A stretch of 46,061 bases of DNA from Phoronis australis. Its lineage: Eukaryota > Phoronida > Phoronidae. A program made the position numbers and the translations under genes. Positions 32,817 through 42,800 of the stretch are shown here, piece after piece. The stretch spans positions 1,526 to 47,586 of the forward strand of contig NMRA01000716.1 in assembly GCA_002633005.1 (NCBI GenBank), read 5' to 3'. The stretch's first letter is position 1. Every line of letters begins with the position of its first letter. A model generated the notes under the pieces. That model worked only from the letters and a program-made list of their open reading frames with translations. It did no database searches and was not told where the DNA came from.

Positions 32817-33005
32817 ATGGCAACTTGCAATACCGACTTGGAGGAGTACTCAGGTGACTAAGACTTCCCAGGTAGATCGTTAAGTTTCTCAGGATATCAG
32901 TTCAAACCAGAAAACACTGATCAAGAAATATTAGAGTGACGCCGTGAACGGGCACAGACAATCGAGCATATGGATAATTGCGAAGCCGTCTCAATGACTT
33001 GTCGT
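32817..33005 (+). pseudogene. Possible second P2X7-C-like first exon, broken
   Basis: From the ATG at 32817 the frame reads MATCNTDLEEYSGD, a stop, then LSFSGYQFKPENTDQEILE, a stop, and RRERAQTIEHMDN. The acidic start, the GYxFxPE phrase and the charged helix before the zinc domain match the order in the exon at 15324-15050 (minus). The Cys-rich zinc part is not recognisable. Two in-frame stops make it a pseudogene if the assignment is right. Confidence 0.35.
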
Positions 33006-33009
33006 GACA

Positions 33010-33770
33010 CACGATATCAGATGGTTATTGCTCGCTTCCTATCATATGGGCTTGAGCGAAACGGCAAATACAAATTTTAGAAGCAGGTGGGTATACAAAC
33101 TGCCAAGTGGGATAAAGTACATGTATAACATAGAACAGGAGATGGGGACTCATAATCGCCAAGTAGACCATAACAATACTGGTTACGCGTATTGGTGAAC
33201 AATGTCATTGAAGACGCTCCTGTTTTTACTTTTTGATTTTGAATGGTATGGAGGGTCTGCTGGTTTGGAAAGTGGGGGAAGGAGTACACGAGATGTCATG
33301 CGCGCAGCCCCCCTTGGCTGCCGTGACAAAGGATCCCACCAAGAAGAGGCCAACAACTAAGGGATATCAAGTTTAAGTTTCAACAGGAAGCAACGTACTA
33401 AGCCTTTCCTCCTTTGCGGCAAAAGACCCAATCTGGAACCTGCGTGAAAACAATGGAATGTTTGAAACCCTCAGGTAGAATGTGAATTACGCCTTTAGGT
33501 AGGTGCAAGAGACACATTCAGGTGAAACTACATTATTGCAAATCAGTTTATTTGACTACGTTATGAATGTTGTACCGGTTTTATGTACCAACTGCGATTG
33601 GTGCAGGTTTTCCATTTGTCTTCCTAATTATTTTGCCGGGGTCCTCTGATGCTCGCTACAATGTAGTGACGTTAATCTCGTGAATTCATGTATATATTTT
33701 TCCTTCTTCCTACTATATCAGTTTGTATCACATCTTATCATCACCATCCACCACTACAACAGGAAATAGG
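33010..33770. other. No gene recognised
   Basis: Short frames on both strands (33004-33289) without domains. This is the presumed upstream region of the CLCA gene. Confidence 0.3.
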
Positions 33771-33778
33771 TGCGCACC

Positions 33779-33786
33779 TATAAATA
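33779..33786 (+). promoter_or_regulatory. TATA box, candidate promoter of the CLCA gene
   Basis: CTATAAATAG is a good TATA box. It lies about 30 bp before a sequence that ends in a strong splice donor (AATCAG then GTAAGA at 33869), and the CLCA ATG exon starts with its own acceptor (TTTTTACAG at 36650) seven bases before the ATG. Confidence 0.45.
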
Positions 33787-33808
33787 GTCCACCGGGTTCG
33801 CACTGGTA

Positions 33809-33868
33809 CAAACAGAAAAGACTATTGAGATTGATTTCGTCGATCTTACAGAGATAACATCAAATCAG
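33809..33868 (+). other. Inferred non-coding first exon (5' UTR) of the CLCA gene
   Basis: The start is set about 30 bp after the TATA box and the end at the CAG/GTAAGA donor. Because the ATG exon has an acceptor immediately upstream of its ATG, an upstream leader exon is required, and this is the nearest good candidate. The intron would be 33869-36650. Confidence 0.4.
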
Positions 33869-34288
33869 GTAAGACATTACGAGCGACAAAATCTTGTAAA
33901 AGCGTTAAAATACATTCGTTCTTTTTACTCAGAACTAAAGTATTTGTTGGTTTGCTTATGAAACTGCGCCAACAACTCGTTTATCCCCTTTTCTCCTCGT
34001 TGTTTTTTAAATGCGCTAGTGTCAACCCATATCGTCTACTGATCAGCTCAAAAGATGAACTTAGTTACAAAATTGTGGTGGTGATATACATTCGCAGTCT
34101 TGTGGCAATTGTTGCAAATTTCTTTATTTTTATGTGATATTTGCTCTTACGTTTAACAGATTTGAATTAATATCTCTCAGTAGAATCTCCAAAAGTTGCC
34201 TTCATTCACGTCAACATTAGTCCGTAGCATGGACGGCTCTGCACTGTAATAACTGCAGGGCCAAAGATCCCACAGCCCCCCCCCCCCC

Positions 34289-34398
34289 CCNCCCCTATGG
34301 TGCACTGCCCATAGACCATGGGCGGTGCATTCCTGAAAAAAGTGGGAGCTACATGTATAGCCCCTCCCCCACCCTAGCCCCCTATGGTGCGCCGACCG
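34289..34398 (-). repeat. GCCGCCCATGG short interspersed element, inverted copy 4
   Basis: Minus strand: GGCGCACCATAGGGGGCTAG near 34396, then CTTTTTTCAGGAATGCACCG, CCCATGGTCTATGGGCAGTG and CACCATAGGGG, followed by a poly-G/N run. It lies in the inferred first intron of the CLCA gene. Confidence 0.65.
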
Positions 34399-34967
34399 TG
34401 CACAGTACATGAATGTGTCTTCGTCCACTGCGTAGTAATGTTCTCAAAAAATTAACCCTGTCCTAAGAGCATCTCAATAACTAACATTTCATTTCTAATC
34501 GAATCGTCCCTACTAACGAGTGTATAACATAATTTCGTTTACACTAGTCTGTAACTAAGCTAGCACGGGTGTAAAATTGGGAGTCGTTCCGTTTCAGTTG
34601 GGCATTTTAGCCTTGCAAAAGTGCCGGAAAGGTTGATTTTTGTCTGAGCAAAGATGAGGAGATATCTCGAAGACATCGCGTAGTTTTGTCGAAATTGCGG
34701 AAAACAGTATAAGCAAAGTGAGCTATGGTTCCATCAAATCTAAGATATTCTTTAATCGTCTACGATAGGGAACTCAAATTTGGGTCCCAACACCTACTGA
34801 TTTTGTCTAGCATTGGCAAAGAGATCATTTTTACCTCCAAATAACATTATGTAATATACATTACTGCATTACTGTCTGTACGTCCTGTATATCTTGAACT
34901 CTTATGAGATATGGCAGGTGTGTTCCTGACAACGGATGAAAACTAGTTTCGGACCGATCCGACTCCT

Positions 34968-35103
34968 GCTGTGTTCAGTAATGGTCTGATATAAAGTGGT
35001 CGATTTTTGAGAACCAGTTTAGTCCACTGAATAACTAGCATCAAGCTGGTTCTCAAAATACAGGCACGTTGAATCAGACCATTTCCGCTGTGTCCAGTAA
35101 TGG
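34968..35103. mobile_element. Hairpin element flanked by 17-bp direct repeats
   Basis: GCTGTGTTCAGTAATGG (34968-34984) and GCTGTGTCCAGTAATGG (35087-35103) flank two nested inverted pairs: AATGGTCTGAT (34980-34990) with ATCAGACCATT (35073-35083), and TTTTGAGAACCAG (35005-35017) with CTGGTTCTCAAAA (35046-35058). Possibly a small fold-back insertion. Confidence 0.5.
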
Positions 35104-35194
35104 CAATTTTAGTTTTGATGTCTGTTTCTGTGTCTTTGGAGTTCCGTCACAGATTTTCTGAAATTCGGAAAATCAGTCTCATGATCATGATGGA

Positions 35195-36380
35195 GACGAA
35201 GACGCCTTCCCGTTTTCAGACGGCCTTAACGTATTCTACACCACTTAGTGGCCATTTTCTAATCATCTATCCGCCAAACGGCGTTTCTGTGATTGTGAAA
35301 AGTGTTAAGTCTACTTAGAATTGAGACTACCGCTGGAGTTAATTTTTAGTCGAGTTTAACTTTGTCTTTAATATAACCACGTAGTAATTTCGATATTTTG
35401 CTTCCTCTGCATCTTTTGCAGGATCTCTGAACATTGTCAAACAATTTCTAAGAATGTAATAATGTATGACTGCGACTTTTGGAAGGCTACGTATTTTAAT
35501 GGGAATTCCCTTTTACGTTTGCCTTATTTGCCACGAGTTCCTTGAATGATTTGCATGAAATTTAGTAAAATAGATTTATCAAAAGGGAGGGCGAAAGTCT
35601 TTGTTTCTTCTGAGTAACTGGCGTATTCCGTGCCACCTAGTCATCATGTTCATTACTTTCGAGTCCTATTTTGGCCTCTATTTTCCTCCAAAAAATCACT
35701 AAAAAAGATCATTATGAGAATTAGAAAATGTGCTCATGCTGAGGAAATCACGACGGGCTGAGGGCGATTTTTGGACTGCTCCGGGACTGTTGTGGCGTCC
35801 CCTAGTAGCAGTTTTGGGATTTTGCATCCGTGACACTGCATCTCATTAGCTCTGTAGCATTTTTTTAAATTGGCAAGTGATTTCTCATGAATGTGTCAAT
35901 GAATCGCCAAAGGTTTTGGTGGCATGTGACTACACCCAATGTACTCTAGCTGTTTTTTTTTTACATTTGCCTGTGTATCTTCTTAGCTCTTTGGCGGTTT
36001 TGCATAATTTGGCTTCTATTATTGAAGCAGCTACTTTTAAATTTTCGGACGGACGTTGCCCCACCTAGTGTTCATTTTTTAATTAGAGTATGTTTTGTAG
36101 TACTCCTTTGTATACGTCAAACAACTAAAAGTATGCAGATGAAAACTAGCAGACGTGTTCATACTGGCAAAAACAAAACCGGCGTTGACTTCCTGACGAC
36201 TATGACTACCAGGGAGGCCAATAATATCATTTTTGTATCTGCGATTATTTCTCCTAAGTTATTAAAGATCTTTGTAAAATTTATAATGATTTATATCTCA
36301 ATGTGCATTTGAAAAGAGATGGTGACTTCTTGCGGAAGAATTCGAATACCCTGAGCCCTCTACCGGCAATTTAATTTTTT
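35195..36380 (-). repeat. Degenerate tandem repeat with CTCF-like cores, block C (inverted)
   Basis: Same family as the blocks at 9985 and 29800 but in reverse orientation: GCCACCTAGT at 35632, CCCCTAGTAGC near 35800, CCACCTAGTGTTC near 36060, and CCACTTAGTGGCC at 35241. Reverse-phrase partners such as TTGCAGGATC (35418) and GATTTTCTGAAAT-type words are present. It lies in the inferred first intron of the CLCA gene. Confidence 0.6.
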
Positions 36381-36657
36381 ACATTTATCTCTGTGTAGTT
36401 ACAGATCTTTTACATAAAAGATGGCAAATACTTTTCTGTTGGGGAGATGGCGATATTTTAGACGGGTTTTGCGTACTTTTAGCCATTTTTCTGATACTAA
36501 TTATCATCTCTGAAAGCCTTTCAGCGCTTTGTGTTCCTCTTGTTATAAAAGTGAGCTTATGTATCTCTTACATATATCATCTACATGCTTTTATTTAGCT
36601 TTATTGTGCGTATAGCGTGGATAATTTCTAGCATAAACTGATTTTTACAGGTGTGCT

Positions 36658-36831
36658 ATGTCGAATTTACGGCTTACATCAGCAGTAACGGCCGTCATGT
36701 GTTTGTTTGTTCTGCCCTCTTACGGCTTGGAACGAAACAGGTATCGCCTGACAAACAATCAGTACGGAAATCTTCTCCTTGCTATTGGGGATAATGTTCC
36801 TGATGATCAGCGACTTATCTCCAGAATTAAG
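36658..36831 (+). CDS. CLCA coding exon 1: signal peptide
   Basis: The start ATG lies seven bases after an acceptor. Hydrophobic leader TSAVTAVMCLFVLPSYG, then the family phrase NNQYGNLLLAIGDNVP. Ends in AAG before GTATGT, phase 0. Confidence 0.88.
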
Positions 36832-39800
36832 GTATGTCCCACGTAAAAAGTCCAATTTGAAATTTCATGGCTCAGAAGCCTTTACTTTGTCTTGTTCAGT
36901 TAATATTAACGCATCTGTATTCTGACTTAGGATGTACACGTATATGTAAGCAAAGTAACACGGCAATTTTAATTTGAAACGTTAGAATTTGAATTAGACA
37001 ATGCCAATGTAGTTAAGCGACTGAACTTTTACTAACATCTTATTTAGATACATTCACAATGACAGCAATAAACAATCTAACATAGGTTTCCTGTTTCAAA
37101 CAGTTGTTTCCTGGCTAGTCTGGATTTGGTCGGCGACAGAGTTGCAGATGTATCTGTGTGATTGATACATATATCTACGTGGTTCGTCGCGGTTTTTCTT
37201 GTAGGAAATTCTTACCAAAGCTTCAGAGACATTGTTCATTGCGACTAATCGAAGAGCGTATTTGAAAAACGTCACCATATTGATACCACGTGAGTGGAAA
37301 CGAAACAATAGTTGGCCAACTTCCACCACCGAAGAATTTCAAAAGTAAGTCGTTAACATTTGCCACCTTAACAACTGTTTCAGCCAATATTATTGGTTGA
37401 ATTGGGGATGCATGTTGTGAAAACCGCCTCAGCTAAACGCTTTCAGTATTGTGATTTCCCGAGGGAAAGAGTCGCTGCGTACATATACATACAGGGGCTT
37501 TGTCTCCAAGAACGACCCGTAGAGTGAGGGAAAAGCTTGCGAGATCAAATTCGTCGCTTTTAATTAAACGACGATATTTCGCGAAGTTATGCGTGGTTCT
37601 GTCAAACTCGGATAGCTCCAGCTTATCTAGTCGTATCTTTATAACCACCTTCGCTTTCACAATATCCATCTACACCACAAGTTAGTGTAGGTTGCCAGGA
37701 GCTGCCCCTTATCTGACCTTTTAATGGCGTTTGCTTGGCTGTCCAATTAGCACCGGAACATTTGCCTTTGGAAGTTATGGGGATCCTTCTGGATCCACCT
37801 ATCGAAAACAGCGTGTCTCACTTGAGTTTGGATTGTTCCAGGAAACGAGTTACCTGTGGGCGCAGCTTATTTACACACCGTGGATATTTGCATTTTAGTG
37901 AAACTACTCCTGTATCTCTTGTTTTCAATTGTTAGCGTAATAAGACGATTGTAATCGACTTGGCAACAAAACAGTTCAGATTCTGAATGTAATGATATAA
38001 TAGGTAAGGATAAAAGTTAAGAGTTATTCCACGAGAAAATCAAAAGACATAAAAAATAACCACGTAGGGGTCACCTTTCAGATTCAGCTCCGATTCAAAA
38101 TTCACCAATTCTTTATTTATTGACCTCTTAATTTTTCACCTATAAGCCTTCATAATTTTATCAAGAAATCGACAAGCTTTTGTATACCGAAAACAGCATT
38201 TTTCCAGTATCAAAAACAGGGGAATCGCATGCTATAAGGGAATACTCGCAATGGGATTAAGATGTGATACATAAGGATTCCCATGTAAAATTGATGCAAA
38301 TAAATTCGCTGAATCCATGACGTGACAGGACAGATACATCTGGAGGCATTTTTTGTAGTGTTGAAAGTGACTCAAATGCTTCTAGAAGCCAGTTGAGGGT
38401 CTGAGGACATTGAAAGATATGTTTAAAGATAGGTATTAGATGTGTGAGAAAAATCAAGAAATCTGTCAAATGGGCTTTTTCATTTTTGTTTTAAAGATGT
38501 CCTAATATTGCGTATTGTATACTTTTTAAACGAATGCTTTTGTAACTTAATTACATTTAAAATGGTTTCAAGAAGAAATATAAAATGACCATGCCGTCTG
38601 ACATTTCAATACACGATTTCACCCACTGAGCGTTCACAACTGACAATATCATATTTGTCTGGTGCCGAGATCCAAAACAGTTATCGTCTTTAGAGAACAT
38701 TTTTAGTCTAATGCAGTTATTCTGTGTGATCTTTTATAAAACATTTCTTTTTGTGCAATATTTAAACGCGATTTAGCTTTTATTGATAGGCATATGAAAC
38801 GGGCGAAATGAAGATTATTTTTTTCACTTTGAAGACAAAAACCTTTATCACAGGAAAGGTATCGATGTACGAAATACAATATTGAAAACATTATCACAAT
38901 CGAAGGCTGCGTTCAAAAGTTATCACTATTTTTTGTGCCAACGCTTGACTCACTTTTTTAATCGGGACGATAGGGGCATAGGTTACGAGTTTAAAAGTTC
39001 TTAAAATTTATTGTTACAAATATTCTAATAATAAGCTTTAGTGCCAACTATCCCTACCTACCATTGTGTACAGTCCAAGAGTTTTCACCAGAATTTAATG
39101 CGCACAGGTGTAACTTTAAATTATTGAGTGGTTAAATGGCTCACAATTCACGTTGGACGCACCGACATGACAGCTTTTGCTGACCTGAAAGGTATGTTCA
39201 GTCGGCAACTTCCTCAACACTGAATATATAAGTATGAACCATCTGCAGACACGGTGCTAGAAAACAGCCGTTCTGTATAATTTTCCGATGTTCGTGTCAT
39301 AACTATAAGGAATCTTTTATTTATTTCAATGTGAAGTGTCCATTCAATTGACTTGCAAAAGTAGTTGCAATTGTTTTGAAACCGACTTGTCAAAAAATTG
39401 ACGTAGACTGATTTCATCACCATAGAAACGTATTCGCAAAAATCAACGAAGCTCTTTTATGAGGTTTACGAGATACAGCTGCATACTTCCTGTATTCAAT
39501 GACTGTAAAATACGCGATGGTATGCGCTTTGCGCCGGCCGTTGCGTGAAAAAAAACAAAAAGCTTTTTTATATTTTTGTTCTAAGAAACACATCAAATTG
39601 TTGGGAAATATTATTTGAAATTACCAGCACCCCGCACACTGACCCCCAGAGAACCTCAAAAATGACTAAAAATCAAAGCACAATTTAGCCAAAATTTACC
39701 GAATTCTGGCACTCCAATGAAGGATAACGGAAACTCCTTTGAAAATGCAGATTGTCGTCAGACAGAAATGTCCAATGTCTAAATAAAAACCATGAATATT

Positions 39801-42800
39801 TTTCTTTCCCTATCTTGTAAGCCGTTTCAAAACTACATTACTAATTGAACATTTTCGAACCAAAAATGGGCTATTTTGGGCCAACGTATTCATGCTACTC
39901 CAACTTAAGAAATAATGACCCAAAAAAACAAATTTTTGAACATATCTCACCAGGATGTATGAACACACAGTTGAGATCAATGACCCTGGAGTCGACCTTT
40001 CGGTGCTCGCGTGGAGTGACTTGAGGTGAATTCAGGAAAATGGCTATGGTTTAAAAAGTGTGTGTACGTTGGATCTCATGTTTTTCGGTTACTAATGCCC
40101 ATTTTTGTTGCAGAGCCAATGTCATCATCGCGAGTCCTAACCCTGCGTCTGGTGATAACCCATATGTGCATCAGATAAGAGGTTGTGGCGAACCAGGCGA
40201 ATACATGCATCTAACTCCAAATTACGTGTTAAAAGATGAAGTTGCCGCTAATTTCGGCTATTCAGAGGAGCCATACGGTAAGAAGCTATATCTTGAGCAT
40301 ATCAAGGCTGAATTTTGTACACTCAAGAATCTCGTGAAGAAAGCTTGGGTGATAACTTGTTCCACTTGTAATACATGGCGATATCTCGACGACGACTTGC
40401 GTAAATGTGCGTTTTCACGAGGTCCTTTTGTCTACGGAAAGCGACTGATACCTACAGGCTCATTTACGTACTCCTGGGCCCGGTCTCCAATCTTTATACT
40501 CGAAATGGAACTCGAAATTAGGTTTTGGCATTTTCTACTCAATTTTTGGGCGAACTCAAGATAAGTGTCTATTATTCTATGCTCGAGTACACAATAACTT
40601 ACGTAGATAATTTATTGCCCTTAGTTCACAGTTTGTAAACCCAATATTAAAGCAATAATTTTGAGTTTGAACTCGAAATTTCGAGTTTTTACTCGAGTTT
40701 GTAGCACAAATATAAGGGTCTTCAAGGGCAAACTTGAACTAGAAACTGCTATGCATAATCTATAATGTATTCGAGCACAGTCTGATAACCAATTATCTTA
40801 AGTTCGCACAAAAGGAGCAGAGAAATTGCCAAAAATAGTTTCGAGTTCGTTTCGAGTAAAAAGATTAGAGACCGGGCCCTGGAGTACGATATTTTGAAAA
40901 TTGTTGATTGCTGCGGTATGACTTTCATTTCAGGTAGAACGATCGTGCACGAGTTTGCTCACTTGCGATGGGGCGTATTTGATGAACATCCTTTGGAATC
41001 GGAAGGTTACCCACACTTTTACTATGACTCGGAAGGGAATGTAGACGCGGTCAAATGTTCAAAGGAAGTATGTTGTTCGTGCTGTGCAAGTACATGTAAT
41101 TTCACCTCTGCTTATGGTGATGCTAGATTTTAAGACTTGAATCCCATTGTTTAAGGTGACTTTATCGGCTTATTAGTGAGAACACTTTTTTGCGAGCAAC
41201 TTGTGCGCGAAATCCAACCTGGATCCCTAACGATGCTATTTAAATGCTTTTGTAGCTGAGCTAAATATCACTTTAGAGTGTTTTAGTATTACAGTGTGTC
41301 TGATAAAGTCACCGATCTTGATTTCAGCACTTATCTGGCAGACAACGGCGAGAATTGACGGCTTGCAAAGATATGACGTTTAGCAGTTCGGGTCAAAACT
41401 AAAAATTTCAAAAAGTCTGTTACAATAGTTATTCCAAAAACACATTTTTCGGACTTCCACCGTGAAATGTACGCAAGCCAATAGCCCATTCCCGAACCAC
41501 TTCACCCAATTGGGTACTTTGAGAAACTGATCCGTGTGGCTGCGCTGGTTCCAACTGAGGTAGAGGTAGTCGTCACCCGTAGGTTACGGACGGAGGTTAG
41601 ACCTAAGGATCGTGGTACCTCTCACATTTGAAGAATAAACTAATGTTTTTGTTGATAGTCCGATTATCTGTTCGATGTCATTCCACCAGCTTTTGACTTT
41701 ATTTCTTTCAAGCTAGAACAACGTGAATCGTTTTGCATAGTGGTACACGTTTAAGTTATTATTTGCCGTGATTAAGGCGAACACTGGCAGAGGACTATGA
41801 TACGCAAATAACCTGCATCAACAATTAGATAAAAAATGAACGCAACGTTTTCCTTTTGACACGGGTTTTACACGAAGTCTACCTTACTCTTATACGGCAT
41901 TCGTACTACAACAAGAATTCCAACCATTAAATCACTGCTGTATTTAACAAAAATGAGTTGTGTCCCAAGCAAAAATGAGCTTTGCACATTTTCAAAATAG
42001 GTGGGAGAAGGTTAAGTCTTGGGCATATAATAGCTTTTAGCAGTTTGTGACGCAAGTTTGTGTACGAGACAAACCGTGCATGCGTGGTTGTGGAAAGCGA
42101 CAGCCCCTAGATGTTAAGTAAACTGGCGCGCGGCGGCAAGGCCGGTGGCATCAGCCATTCGGTTTTCACCTCCAATTCCCATGACGTATTCGCATAATAG
42201 ATGGTAATGGCTGAACTATCTACTCCATTATTTTGCTGCTTTGCCACGTTAACTTGTTTTCATATTCATACTAACATTTCGAAACATAATCGACTTTACA
42301 CCGTGTTGTTACTAACCGTGCAGTGTCGTTGACGCGAATTCCGAACTGTAACTGAATTGGTCGCAGCGCCACCATGTGAGCGAAAACATCAAAAGCTCCA
42401 CATTGAGTTGGAGCTCTCTTGCCAACCAAATTTGAAATCTTTCCAAAACAAATACATGGAAGCGTCGTCCTTAGAATATGATTTTGAAATGATAATGAAT
42501 CGTATCAAGACATACACGTGCTGAACAAAAAGATTTCAGGTGCCGGACTTTCATGACCAGACTTGCAGAAAGATTTTGAATCACGTCAAAACTTACGAAC
42601 AGATACTTTCGCAACCACCATCTAAGCAAGGTAATAGCATGATGCAAACAGGTAAAACCAATGATGATTGAGTTATGGAGACTTAGGCGCATTGGAGCCG
42701 TTCGATAAATAAATAACCTCGTGCAAAACTCAACCTCGATACATTTGCAGAATTTTCTGAAATTACACAAAATGTGTGTCCTGATTATACCCATAGGCAT

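Noticed and set aside
42471-42800. 109-codon minus-strand open frame upstream of CLCA exon 5
   Set aside because: No domain, lies in a CLCA intron and overlaps an equally long plus-strand frame; probably chance.
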